From: Nocardioides sp.
Lineage (GTDB): Bacteria > Actinomycetota > Actinomycetes > Propionibacteriales > Nocardioidaceae
DNA length: 40,188 nucleotides
Assembly: GCA_031177735.1 (NCBI GenBank)
Contig: JAPSKJ010000002.1
Location: 1 to 40,188 of the forward strand
Direction: 5' to 3'
Shown one piece after another: positions 1-7,115 of this stretch (the first letter of the stretch is position 1; each line of letters starts with the position of its first letter). The notes under the pieces are model-generated. The model worked only from the letters and a program-made list of their open reading frames with translations. It ran no database searches and had not been told where the DNA came from. Position numbers and translations under genes: made by a program.

Positions 1-127
1 GCGGCCCCAACCGTCACCGTGCAGGGTGACAATCGGGGCCTTGATCCACTCGACAAGGGAGTGAACCCATGCGTAAGCCTATCCGCCTCCTCGCCGCCAT
101 CGTGGCGGCCGTTCTCGCCGTGAGCAT
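1..127. repeat. Terminal direct repeat, left copy (contig closure overlap)
   Basis: Bases 1-127 are identical to 40062-40188. The repeat cuts through a gene (69-536) and its upstream hairpin. The length of exactly 127, a common largest k-mer in short-read assemblers, points to an assembly overlap that proves circularity rather than to a biological terminal repeat. The non-redundant molecule is 40,061 bp. Confidence 0.95.
3..40 (+). terminator. Hairpin after hicB / before secreted-protein gene
   Basis: GGCCCC (3-8) pairs with GGGGCC (35-40), and GTCACC (13-18) with GGGTGAC (24-30), around a short loop with a small internal mismatch region. It lies about 45 bp after the HicB-like stop codon (40018 on the circle) and upstream of the gene at 69. 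A terminator for the hicAB unit is the simplest reading, though no strong T run follows; a 5'-leader structure for the next gene is also possible. Confidence 0.5.
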
Positions 128-536
128 CGTCGGCCCAGCGACCGCAGAGGACGAGTCGCCGGAGCCCGAACTCGTCCTTGAGTCGGCCGATACCGAGTTC
201 GACTTCGACTGCGTCTTCGGTCTCCGCAGCCGTGTCGTCGCCGTCGCGTCCTACGAGGGCGAGCACCGCTTCAAGTGGGAGTCGTCGTGGTCGATCTCGA
301 AGCGCCCCCTCGATCGTGGCGAGCGTCAGCGTGAGGGCTGCTCGGACCGTGAGCGCTACCGGCCGCTGGGCACCGCCGAGGAGGAGCGCGCGTTGTGGCA
401 GGCGGAGCGGTGGCACGTCCAGTGGGTCCGTCGCGTGTACGACGACCGCCTCGAGAGCAAGCAGCGGATCATCGACCGGAAGCAGGCGCGGATCGAGCGG
501 CTGCGGGAGCGGATCCGGGACCTGCGTCGGCGCTGA
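69..536 (+). CDS. Secreted coiled-coil protein, function unknown
   Basis: A 155-aa protein with a clear Sec-type signal peptide: MRKP at the start, a hydrophobic Ala/Val/Ile core at residues 6-24, and a likely cleavage after ATA (about residue 26). The mature part has an acidic stretch (27-47), two cysteines (C48, C91) that could form one disulfide outside the membrane, and a strongly charged Arg/Glu-rich helix (about 103-155) expected to form a coiled coil. The ATG has an AAGGGAG ribosome site 7 nt upstream (55-61). It follows the HicA/HicB genes in the accessory arm next to attP, so it is a candidate lysogenic-conversion product displayed or released by the lysogen. I recognise no family. 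Confidence 0.75.
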   Translation: MRKPIRLLAAIVAAVLAVSIVGPATAEDESPEPELVLESADTEFDFDCVFGLRSRVVAVASYEGEHRFKWESSWSISKRPLDRGERQREGCSDRERYRPLGTAEEERALWQAERWHVQWVRRVYDDRLESKQRIIDRKQARIERLRERIRDLRRR

Positions 537-556
537 GGCGTACCCTAAACACAAGC

Positions 557-584
557 GCCCCGACGCTGGTCAGAGCGCCGGGGC
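557..584 (+). terminator. Rho-independent-like hairpin after secreted-protein gene
   Basis: GCCCCG (557-562) pairs with CGGGGC (579-584) and CGCT (564-567) with AGCG (574-577), with one bulge on each side and a 6-nt loop. It starts 20 bp after the stop of the secreted-protein gene. There is no T tract, which is usual for actinobacterial terminators. Confidence 0.55.
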
Positions 585-613
585 AGACGATCGGCTGATA
601 GGAGCCAACCGCC

Positions 614-775
614 ATGAGCAACGATAGCGAGCGAGGCGTCTGGGCCGCCTACTACTCCGACATGTCCGGCGTCCGGATCTTTGCCACCGAGATCGAGGCG
701 CTGCGCCACGCGGTCGAAAACACCATGTCGGTCAAGTTCTGGGAGTTCGGCACCGACCTTCGGGACGCCGCATGA
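614..775 (+). CDS. Small phage protein, 53 aa, unknown
   Basis: ATG preceded by AGGAG (600-604, 9-nt spacing). The product begins MSNDSERGVWAAYYSDMSG and ends DLRDAA. It is compact, with aromatic residues and an EIEALRHAVE helix, and reads like the small soluble proteins common in actinophages. Its stop overlaps the start of the DUF6221 gene by ATGA (772-775), so the two are translationally coupled. No function can be assigned. Confidence 0.7.
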   Translation: MSNDSERGVWAAYYSDMSGVRIFATEIEALRHAVENTMSVKFWEFGTDLRDAA

Positions 776-1173
776 CCACCACGACCACCCTCTCCTCCTG
801 GCTGCTCGACCAGATCGCGGCCGACGAGGAGGTGGCGCTGGAGGTGGCCGCCTGGCGCGTCCGCATAGGCGAAGACGTGGGCCAGCCCGTCGAGGGTGAG
901 GATCGGAGATTCTTCGCCGGCTACGACAGCGGCGGCCCAAGCGTGTCGGTCGGCGCAGAGCGCGTCCTCGACCTCTGCGCGGCCCACCGGCAGATCGTGG
1001 AGCTGCACGACGCCTACGACACGCCGCAGCAGATGACCTACGGCACGATCGTCGCTTGCGCGGAGTGCGGCTCGGTCGACGACTCCCCCGTCGCGTGGCC
1101 CTGCCCTACCCTCCGCGCCCTCGCGACCGCCTACGCCGACCGACCCGGATACCGCGAGGAGTGGCGGCCCTAG
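772..1173 (+). CDS. DUF6221 family protein
   Basis: A 133-aa protein with the layout of DUF6221: an N-terminal helix starting MTTTTTLSSWLLDQIAADEE, a central RVLDLCAAHRQIVELHD helix, a cysteine pair (CAEC), and the characteristic CPTLRALATAYADRPGYREEW ending. The CxxC plus later Cys may bind a metal. The family is widespread in actinomycetes and their phages and has no established function. Last gene of the rightward arm; it converges on the lysis cassette across a terminator. Confidence 0.85.
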   Translation: MTTTTTLSSWLLDQIAADEEVALEVAAWRVRIGEDVGQPVEGEDRRFFAGYDSGGPSVSVGAERVLDLCAAHRQIVELHDAYDTPQQMTYGTIVACAECGSVDDSPVAWPCPTLRALATAYADRPGYREEWRP

Positions 1174-1182
1174 ACGCACGAA

Positions 1183-1219
1183 ACCGCCCCCGTCCGGCGC
1201 GTAGCCAGACGGGGGCGGT
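1183..1219. terminator. Bidirectional terminator between accessory arm and late operon
   Basis: A perfect 12-bp inverted repeat ACCGCCCCCGTC (1183-1194) / GACGGGGGCGGT (1208-1219) with a 13-nt loop, between the stop codons of two convergent genes (1173 on the plus strand, 1258 on the minus strand). It is well placed to end both the accessory arm and the long late operon. Confidence 0.85.
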
Positions 1220-1257
1220 CCGCACCCAACCCGAGCGGGGCGGTGCTCGGTGGTGCG

Positions 1258-1473
1258 TCAGGGTGCCGGCGTGTTCTTGCTGGCCGTGATGCCGAGGTAT
1301 GTCCATAGCACGGGCAGCACGGCGAGGCTGACGACGTACCACTCGGGCAGCCGGTCGATGTCGCGGCCGACGGCAGCGAAGTAGGCGCCGAGGACGGTGG
1401 CGACCCCGTTGAGCACCCACTGGATGACGTAGAGTACCTTGCGGACCTGGGGCAGGTTGTCGAGCGGGTTCAT
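1258..1473 (-). CDS. Holin-like membrane protein
   Basis: A 71-aa protein with two predicted membrane helices: about residues 13-35 (LYVIQWVLNGVATVLGAYFA) and 46-63 (YVVSLAVLPVLWTYLGIT), joined by a charged turn (GRDIDRLPEW), with a short polar tail. Size and topology fit a class II holin-like protein. It is the last gene of the lysis region, after the endolysin and the EEP nuclease, and overlaps the latter by ATGA (1470-1473). The assignment rests on topology and position; I see no family-specific motif. Confidence 0.7.
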   Translation of the reverse strand: MNPLDNLPQVRKVLYVIQWVLNGVATVLGAYFAAVGRDIDRLPEWYVVSLAVLPVLWTYLGITASKNTPAP

Positions 1474-2204
1474 CGGTTCTTCCTTCTCTTGGGCTTGATG
1501 GCGAAGTCGGCGACGACGAGGTTGTGGTCCGAGCCGGTCTCGTGCGACTCGTGGTGGAGGAACTGGATCCACGGCCGCGGCACCCACGCGATGTAGTCGA
1601 TCGTTCGGCGCCGATGGGTGCGCAGGATCCGGCCCGCGGCGTGGTTGATGCGCCACCCGGCCCGACGCAGGCCGCCGACCGTGGGGCTGCTCGGCTTGGC
1701 GTTGAAGTCGCCCAGCACCCACATCGCCCGACGCAGCCGCTTGTCGAGCAGTCGCAGCCGGTTCGTCATGTGGATCGCGACCCGACGACGGCGCGGCTTG
1801 CCCTGGGTGGCGACGTAGTGGACGGCGAAGATCCAGAACCGGCGGCGGGTCTCGAGGTGTTCGAACTTCCCGCCGATCGCCCACTTGGTGCGCATCACGT
1901 CCGGTCCGGCACCAGGGCCGACGTACTGCCGTTCGGCGAGCAGGTACCGCTTGACCTTGATCCGCCGCAACGTGAGCGGGTTCCATGCGAGCGGTGTCGC
2001 AGGCTGTCCTGGCTTCGACCCGGTGATGATGCGGTACCCGGCTGCACGTGCCTGGTCGATCATCTTGCCGTGCCCGTACTGGTCGGCAGCCTCGTTGAGC
2101 CCGAGCGCATCGAGCCCTTCCGCAGCCTCGGGCAGCCGCTTGGCAGCGCCGATGTTCCAGCAGCCTGGCCGGAAGATCGACCAGTCGCCCCTTGCCGGTC
2201 GCAC
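1470..2204 (-). CDS. Endonuclease/exonuclease/phosphatase (EEP) family nuclease
   Basis: A 244-aa protein with the ordered EEP (DNase I-like) signature: Asn in GCWNIG (N17), Glu in LGLNEA (E38), FAVHY (H129), GDFN (D166, N168), TIDYI (D203) and GSDH (D226, H227). All expected metal and catalytic positions are present, so it should be an active Mg-dependent phosphodiesterase, probably on DNA. The N terminus lacks a signal peptide and the tail is very basic (KPKRRKNR), which suits nucleic acid binding. The GTG start (2204) lies 2 nt past the endolysin stop. An EEP nuclease between endolysin and holin is unusual: it may degrade host DNA late in infection or at release. Confidence 0.85.
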   Translation of the reverse strand: MRPARGDWSIFRPGCWNIGAAKRLPEAAEGLDALGLNEAADQYGHGKMIDQARAAGYRIITGSKPGQPATPLAWNPLTLRRIKVKRYLLAERQYVGPGAGPDVMRTKWAIGGKFEHLETRRRFWIFAVHYVATQGKPRRRRVAIHMTNRLRLLDKRLRRAMWVLGDFNAKPSSPTVGGLRRAGWRINHAAGRILRTHRRRTIDYIAWVPRPWIQFLHHESHETGSDHNLVVADFAIKPKRRKNR

Positions 2205-2205
2205 G

Positions 2206-2961
2206 TCAGCCTCGCTCGGGCTTCTTGCCCTTGAGGGCCTGCCGCACGGTCTGGTCGACCTTATTCTGCTGCGGGTACAGGTCGGTCTCGAGCAGCTTCT
2301 TCACCACGGCGTCAGCGACGTCGGTCACCAGGGCGTCGCGGTCTTCCTTGGGCCAGTTCTTATAGGCGGGCATGTCGTCTTCTCCGATCGTCGGGATGAG
2401 GTCCGCGACCCGAGCGCGGAAGGTGTCCATGTCGAGGCCGCCCGGATCCCACTTGCCCGTGACGGACGTTTCGCGGTGTGCCCGGACGTGGCTCGCGGGC
2501 CAGCCGTAGTGGTCGCAGAGAGCGGCGCAGAGACGGGCGTATGCCTCGCCCTGGGTGATGGTGTTGCCGGCGGCGTCCTCACCCTTGGTTCCCCAGCCCT
2601 CGGAGCCGGTGTTCATCGCCTCGATGCCGACGTAGAGGTAGTTGGCGTCACCCGCGGGCATGGGGCCGGTCTTCTTCGCGGTGCCGCCGTGGTTGGCACG
2701 TCCGCCGGCGACGACGTACACGATGCCGCTGCGGGAGAGGGCGAGCTGGCAGAGCGGGGCGGGGAGGTCGGCGCGACCCTGATAGGCCATCCACTCCACG
2801 TAGTCGCGGCCGTCGGACTCGCCGCCCGTGTGGTGGCAGAGCACTCCGCGCGGGTTGAAGCCGCCTGAGGATGCCGGTCGGCCGCGCTTCTTCCAGCCGG
2901 GAAGTTCGACGACGCGCAACCCGGACTTGCGGGCTGCGGCGGCGAGGTCGTTGAGGGCCAC
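2206..2961 (-). CDS. Endolysin, N-acetylmuramoyl-L-alanine amidase (Amidase_2)
   Basis: A 251-aa protein. Start GTG at 2961 (VALNDL...) is chosen because AGGAGA precedes it; longer readings extend into the upstream gene. The Amidase_2/PGRP catalytic domain covers about residues 35-192: VLCHHTGG supplies a zinc His (H43 or H44), GIEAMNTG holds E114, VRAHRE holds H162, and GKWDPGG holds K170 and D172, the last being the usual third ligand. It should cleave the bond between muramic acid and the stem peptide. The C terminus (195-251) is a short Lys/Glu-rich helix with no recognised wall-binding repeat. No signal peptide, so release depends on a holin. Confidence 0.93.
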   Translation of the reverse strand: MALNDLAAAARKSGLRVVELPGWKKRGRPASSGGFNPRGVLCHHTGGESDGRDYVEWMAYQGRADLPAPLCQLALSRSGIVYVVAGGRANHGGTAKKTGPMPAGDANYLYVGIEAMNTGSEGWGTKGEDAAGNTITQGEAYARLCAALCDHYGWPASHVRAHRETSVTGKWDPGGLDMDTFRARVADLIPTIGEDDMPAYKNWPKEDRDALVTDVADAVVKKLLETDLYPQQNKVDQTVRQALKGKKPERG

Positions 2962-2969
2962 TGGTTCTC

Positions 2970-3608
2970 CTACGGTCGGCCGGTGATGGTGCAGGTGACG
3001 ACGGGCTCGGCGTTGACCTGGCAGCCGAGCGCTTGGAGAAGGCCGATCACCCACTCCTGGGTCGCGTAGGCACTGAGATCAGGCGTCTCGCCCGGGTCGC
3101 CCTTGGGGCCTTGCGGACCGGCGGGGCCGGCAGGCCCCGGGGGGCCTTGGGGTCCGGGCGGACCTTGTGGGCCAGTGGGACCGCGGGCGCCGTCGGACCC
3201 GTTCGCGCCGTCGCTGCCGCTGCGTCCGTCGACCCCGTCGAAGCCGCGCGGGCCCTGGGGGCCGACTGGACCCCGCGGACCCTGCGGCCCGGGCACGATC
3301 ACCGTGTCGCCACCCTTGTCGATCGACACGTCACCCGGATCCCCGCCCAGAGTGCGCACGTAGCGGGCGAGGGCACGTTGGCGCTGACGGAGCTCGCGGG
3401 TCTCCTCGCGCAGCCGTTCCGCGTCCTCGTGGAGTCCTCGCCGGTCAGCGATCGACTCCGCGTCACGCTGCTGCAGCTCGTCGTTCTCCTGAGACACCAC
3501 GACCGCGGTGCCGACAGCGAAGATGGCGACCACGGTGAACAGGACGATCAGCAGCCACTTGCCGACCTGCATCGCCCGATCGGACGGTCGGAACCTGAAC
3601 CGAGACAC
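2970..3608 (-). CDS. Membrane-anchored collagen-like coiled-coil protein
   Basis: A 212-aa protein with three distinct parts. A basic N terminus ([11 protein letters not shown]) leads to one membrane helix (about 17-39). Next is an Arg/Glu/Gln-rich heptad region (40-85), likely a coiled coil. Then come 23 uninterrupted Gly-X-Y triplets (107-175, DNA 3084-3290), many of them GPQ or GPP, predicting a collagen-type triple helix. The C-terminal domain (176-212) has two cysteines (C196, C206). The coiled coil would register a trimer for the triple helix. Phage collagen-like proteins are usually tail fibres without a membrane anchor, so this form, just upstream of the endolysin, is odd. It could be a spanin-like or surface protein, or a lysis regulator. 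The stop is 8 nt before the endolysin start. Confidence 0.8.
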   Translation of the reverse strand: MSRFRFRPSDRAMQVGKWLLIVLFTVVAIFAVGTAVVVSQENDELQQRDAESIADRRGLHEDAERLREETRELRQRQRALARYVRTLGGDPGDVSIDKGGDTVIVPGPQGPRGPVGPQGPRGFDGVDGRSGSDGANGSDGARGPTGPQGPPGPQGPPGPAGPAGPQGPKGDPGETPDLSAYATQEWVIGLLQALGCQVNAEPVVTCTITGRP

Positions 3609-3615
3609 GACTACC

Positions 3616-3933
3616 TCACCCCTGCAGGATCGTCACGAGCAGACCGGCGACGCCCAGGAGCACAGTCACGGAGAGGGTGCCGAGCCACATGGTGTAGCCG
3701 CGGCGCTTCGTCTCGGCGTTCTCGAACTTCGCGTCGAGGGCGGCGATGTCGGTGCGGACATCGGCGACGTTGGCTTCTACGACCTGGCGTTCGGCGCTGT
3801 AGACGTCCTGGCGGACGTAGGTCTTGGCCGCTTCCACGCGGTCGCGGTCCATCCGGTCGAGCATCCGTTCCTGCCGCTCGACGATCTCGTCGAGGCGTCG
3901 GATGACTTCGCCCAACGTCGGGTCCTGTTGCAT
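3616..3933 (-). CDS. Coiled-coil protein with C-terminal membrane helix (holin/XhlA-like candidate)
   Basis: A 105-aa protein: a long, highly charged amphipathic helix (about 5-75, [22 protein letters not shown] and a second heptad block), then one C-terminal membrane helix (about 82-103, [21 protein letters not shown]). This tail-anchored coiled-coil layout is shared with XhlA-type haemolysin/holin accessory proteins and some actinophage lysis-region proteins. It sits between the tail fibre genes and the collagen-like protein. A role as a second lysis membrane protein is likely, but topology is the only evidence. Confidence 0.7.
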   Translation of the reverse strand: MQQDPTLGEVIRRLDEIVERQERMLDRMDRDRVEAAKTYVRQDVYSAERQVVEANVADVRTDIAALDAKFENAETKRRGYTMWLGTLSVTVLLGVAGLLVTILQG

Positions 3934-4046
3934 CGCGTTGTCCCCATTCGCGATCGGGTCTGGCGCGTCGGCCGAGACTTGCGGTAATTCCTCCTGCAGC
4001 CCGTCGGCGCGGTGAGGTCGCGTCAGCGGGTCAGGGGCGGCCTGTC

Positions 4047-4066
4047 CCCAGGTCGCCCCGCCTGGG
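4047..4066 (-). terminator. Short hairpin after tail lectin-like gene
   Basis: CCCAGG (4047-4052) pairs with CCTGGG (4061-4066) over an 8-nt C-rich loop, 6 bp beyond the stop of the gene at 4072 and inside a 138-bp gap. It may attenuate tail transcription before the lysis genes. The stem is short, so confidence is low. The same gap holds an AGGAGG (complement of 3988-3993) with no matching start codon. Confidence 0.35.
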
Positions 4067-4071
4067 AGGGC

Positions 4072-4800
4072 TCAGGCGGTGTCGAGCGTGTATGGCGTCT
4101 CGGTGGCGCCGTCCCAGTAGGTGAGGATCGCGGGCACTTCACTTGTGCCGTTCCAGATGGTCAGCGCCATCCCGAACGACGGGCCGGCACCGTCTCCGGG
4201 CGCCCGTCCGATCCAGTCGGCGGCGCTGTCGGTGCCGAGAATGGTGTCCACCCAGTACGTGCCGACGGTCGGGTTGGCGTTGACGCTTCCCACCTCGACG
4301 CGGCTGGGGGAGACGGCGAAGTTGGTGTGCGTCTGCCAGCCGGAGTCCCACGCCGGAGTGTCGGACTCGATCGGGAACACGGCTGTGCGGGCGCGGCTGC
4401 CGGCGGTGTCGAGCTGCAACTCGACGCGGTAGGTGGTGTCGACTGCGATGGTGCCGTTCGCGGACTGGACGACGGTGGTGCCGCCGGTCCGCACAAGTCG
4501 CACCTGCCCAGGCGCCCCAGTGCCGGCGAACGCGAACTGTGCAACAACGGAGGTGCCGCCGACCTTGAACGCGGCGATGGCCTGCGCGGCGCTCGGCCAC
4601 GCGGCGGGGGTGTGGAGGTAGAAGCGGAGCGCGAGGGTGGCCTGTGCTGTGAAGTCCCAGCGGGCGACGGCGACCTGCAGGGCGCCCTGCTGGATGAGGA
4701 GGCCAGGGGTGGCCGGGTAGCCGACGGTGTTGTCGACCGTGACCGATGACCCGGCGGTGGTGGGAGCGGTGCCGTCGTTCCACTCGAACAGGGTCGCCAC
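4072..4800 (-). CDS. Minor tail / receptor-binding protein with lectin-like beta-sandwich
   Basis: A 242-aa protein starting at GTG 4800, 2 nt after the upstream fibre stop; larger readings run into that gene. Alternating short hydrophobic strands (ALRFYLHTPAAWP, VVAQFAFAG, GQVRLVRTGG, YRVELQLDT, RVEVGSVNANP, YWVDTILGTD) fit the concanavalin A/LamG-like jelly-roll seen in actinophage minor tail proteins; 'YWVDTILGTDSAADWIGR' is a typical last strand. The C-terminal WNGTSEVPAILTYWDGATE segment resembles short beta repeats found at tail fibre tips. Position at the distal end of the tail operon suggests host receptor or carbohydrate binding. Confidence 0.75.
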   Translation of the reverse strand: MATLFEWNDGTAPTTAGSSVTVDNTVGYPATPGLLIQQGALQVAVARWDFTAQATLALRFYLHTPAAWPSAAQAIAAFKVGGTSVVAQFAFAGTGAPGQVRLVRTGGTTVVQSANGTIAVDTTYRVELQLDTAGSRARTAVFPIESDTPAWDSGWQTHTNFAVSPSRVEVGSVNANPTVGTYWVDTILGTDSAADWIGRAPGDGAGPSFGMALTIWNGTSEVPAILTYWDGATETPYTLDTA

Positions 4801-4802
4801 GG

Positions 4803-6395
4803 TTACGCCTGGGGTCGTGCGATGAGGGTGCCGGCGGGCAGGTCGGTGGGCACCGGGTCCGCCGCACCGAGCACGATGGCGTCGGCCATCTCGAGGCCGT
4901 TGCGGATGAGGGTGCCGTCTTCCCAGCGGCGTCCCCACCGCTGCCGGCCGACGCCTGCGGGGAGGCGACGGTCGACGATCTCGAAGGCGTTGCCGCCGCC
5001 ACCTCCGGTGCCGGTGTAGTCGCCGGTCTCGACGATGGCGCGTGCGAGGGCGTCGGCATAGGCAGGGTAGGGGTTGCGGCCCCGCATGCCACCCCATTCG
5101 TTGAGCCAGGACCGCACGACACCGTTGATGGCGTTCTCGGCGATCGACTCGGTGGCGCTGGAGTCGAGGGTGCCGGTGAAGCTGGTCGACCACATGACCG
5201 CGGAGCCGTCGCGGGACTGGGCGACGGCGTCGCCGGGCTGCATGGCGGTGTCGGCGGTCGCGCCCTGCGCTGCGGTAGCGAAGTCGCTGGCGTTGGCGGC
5301 AGCCGCAGTCCCCAGGGTCGGGCGGCCCGTGAGGTCGCCGTATGCACCCGAGGTAGCAACAGGGGAGAGCGCGTTGGGCTGGACGGCCGTGTCCGCCTTC
5401 GCGCCCTGCGCTGCGGTGGCGAACGACGACGCGTCCGCGCTCGCGGCCGACCCCAGAGTGGGACGTCCCGACAGGTCCGTGTAGGCGCCGGTGGTGGCGA
5501 CGGTGGACAGGCTGCCCGGCTGGACGGCGGTGTCAGCCTTCGCTCCCTGCGCCGCGGTCGCAAATGCGGTGGTGTCTGAGCTCGCCGCGGTGCCGAGCGT
5601 CGGCCGCCCGGACAGGTCGGTGTAGGCGCCGGACGTTGCGACGGTTGAGAGGTCGCTGGGCTGGACGGCGCTGTCCGCTAGAGCACCCTGAGCAGCCGTA
5701 GCCGCACCGATGTCACCCGGTGTCGTGGGGATGGTCGGCTTGTTCGACAGGTCCGCGTAAGAACCCGAGGTGGCGACCGTGGAGAACGTCGGCTTCCCCG
5801 TGACCTCGGTCCACGAGGGGACGTAGGTGTCGGGCTTGGCGCCGACGTCGGTCGCGTCGAGCACGACAGCGCCCGCCTTGCCGTTGACCGACTGCACCTC
5901 ACCCTCACCGCCGCCGGGAAGGAACGGCTCGAGAGCTTCAGCCAGGGCCTCGCCGCCGACCGCACCCGTGATGCCGATGACCGACGTGACCGTGACAGCC
6001 GGCGCAACAACGGGGTCAGTGATCTCGCCGTCCGGCACAAGGTCGAGATCGATGTTGTCCTGGCCCACGAACACTTGGAACACCTTGCGGACCCGGCTAC
6101 GACGACCGTCGGGGAACTTGAGCGCCGCATCGAGGATGTACGCCCAACCCGTGATCGCCTGACCGGACGAGTCAACGAACCCGCCTTGGTCAACGAAAGG
6201 GACTTCCCCGGTGGCGACTCCGTCTGCGATGACCAAAGCGTCCGGCATGGGGAAAAGCGCGTCCCCGGTCACGCTCCACACGAGCACACGATCGGTCGCG
6301 ACGGTGGCGCCGAGGAGCGTGGCGTCAGACCCGAGAGAGGCGTGGACTCGGCCGTAGTTGACCGTGCATGTCTGGATGCCGGGAGGGAGGGCCAT
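4803..6395 (-). CDS. Tail fibre protein with tandem 47-residue repeats
   Basis: A 530-aa protein with a GAGGAG ribosome site upstream of ATG 6395. The N-terminal 1-130 looks like a baseplate-attachment beta domain (FQVFVGQDNIDLDLVPDGE). QSVNGKAGAVVLDATDVGA (168-186) is the short fibre module common in phage tails. Residues 205-390 form four tandem repeats of 45, 47, 47 and 47 residues, each containing (S)TVATSGAYTDLSGRPTLG...ATAAQGAKADTAVQP. The C-terminal region (about 415-530) is a distinct domain ending RPQA. The repeats probably set fibre length and form a trimeric shaft. Confidence 0.85.
   Translation of the reverse strand: MALPPGIQTCTVNYGRVHASLGSDATLLGATVATDRVLVWSVTGDALFPMPDALVIADGVATGEVPFVDQGGFVDSSGQAITGWAYILDAALKFPDGRRSRVRKVFQVFVGQDNIDLDLVPDGEITDPVVAPAVTVTSVIGITGAVGGEALAEALEPFLPGGGEGEVQSVNGKAGAVVLDATDVGAKPDTYVPSWTEVTGKPTFSTVATSGSYADLSNKPTIPTTPGDIGAATAAQGALADSAVQPSDLSTVATSGAYTDLSGRPTLGTAASSDTTAFATAAQGAKADTAVQPGSLSTVATTGAYTDLSGRPTLGSAASADASSFATAAQGAKADTAVQPNALSPVATSGAYGDLTGRPTLGTAAAANASDFATAAQGATADTAMQPGDAVAQSRDGSAVMWSTSFTGTLDSSATESIAENAINGVVRSWLNEWGGMRGRNPYPAYADALARAIVETGDYTGTGGGGGNAFEIVDRRLPAGVGRQRWGRRWEDGTLIRNGLEMADAIVLGAADPVPTDLPAGTLIARPQA
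5226..5783 (-). repeat. Four tandem 135-141-bp coding repeats in tail fibre gene
   Basis: Residues 205-249, 250-296, 297-343 and 344-390 of the fibre align without internal gaps, except that the first unit is 2 residues shorter. Units 2 and 3 are nearly identical at protein level (TDLSGRPTLG, ATAAQGAKADTAVQP). Such repeats can expand or contract by recombination and change shaft length. Confidence 0.85.
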
Positions 6396-6419
6396 GTGAT
6401 GTGTCTCCTCGGAAGCAGG

Positions 6420-7115
6420 TCAGGCGACGGTGGCGAGCCAGTCGGCCACCGACGGTGCGGCGACGTTGACGCCGGAGTGTCCGAGCGCACCGATGTCGAC
6501 GCGCAACGTCTGGGGTCGGGCCGCGACGAACGCCGTCGCGGTCGAGGGGTAGGCCAGTGGGTCGTTGCTCGACGTCCACAGCCCGATCGGCATGTCGGCG
6601 GGCAGCTCGTCGGCGAACAGCAGCGGGTTGTGGTCGCCGTACTGGGCGTCGCTGTACGCCGGCGGGTAGGCGGCGTCGAGGCTGGCCTTCGCGGGGTTCT
6701 CCGGCGGCGCGTTGAGGTCGACGACGGGGATGACCCCGGCGACGGCCTTGATGCGCTCAGGGAACCGAACGGCGTAGTTCATGGCGACCGCGTTGCCCAT
6801 GCTGGCCCCGACGAGCACGGCGCGACCGCCGACGCCCCACGCGGTGACGAGGTAGTCGAGCGCCTGGCCGACGCGGGTGATGCCGAGGTCGTTGCCCCAC
6901 GTGTTGAAGCCGAGGTCGGCGGCGATCACGGTGTACCGCTGAGCGAGGATCCGCATAGCCGAGCCGTATCCGAGGTGGTCGGCCAGCGCGGTCCCGTTGT
7001 TGCCGTGGCACCACACCAGCGGCGGCCGACGCAGGCGGGACGTGGTCTGCATGACGACGTCCCACTCGGCAGCGACATAGCGGGCCTCACCCGCGCTGCT
7101 GGACGTGGCGAGCAT
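6420..7115 (-). CDS. Alpha/beta hydrolase in tail operon (tail-associated esterase candidate)
   Basis: A 231-aa protein. ATG 7115 overlaps the previous stop by ATGA; longer readings in this frame run through other genes. The alpha/beta hydrolase fold is clear: oxyanion motif WCHGNNG (H37-G38), nucleophile elbow VGASMGN with S105 in G-x-S-x-G, acid D185 in SSNDPL, and base H213 in LGHSG. The lid between strand 6 and the acid (PENPAKASLDAAYPPAYSD) is short. It should be an esterase or lipase-like enzyme. Placement between two tail fibre genes suggests a virion enzyme that deacylates cell-envelope glycan or lipid during adsorption, but a soluble early-acting enzyme cannot be excluded. Confidence 0.85.
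   Translation of the reverse strand: MLATSSSAGEARYVAAEWDVVMQTTSRLRRPPLVWCHGNNGTALADHLGYGSAMRILAQRYTVIAADLGFNTWGNDLGITRVGQALDYLVTAWGVGGRAVLVGASMGNAVAMNYAVRFPERIKAVAGVIPVVDLNAPPENPAKASLDAAYPPAYSDAQYGDHNPLLFADELPADMPIGLWTSSNDPLAYPSTATAFVAARPQTLRVDIGALGHSGVNVAAPSVADWLATVA

Noticed and set aside
1-127. True direct terminal repeats of a T7-type virion
   Set aside because: The length is exactly 127 bp, cuts through a gene start, and the phage has HNH/terminase genes pointing to cohesive-end packaging.
3033-3905. Plus-strand open frames opposite the collagen-like gene, one also Gly/Pro-rich (3103-3363)
   Set aside because: GGN-CCN-rich DNA codes for Gly/Pro on both strands; the minus-strand frame has the membrane helix, coiled coil, start and operon context.
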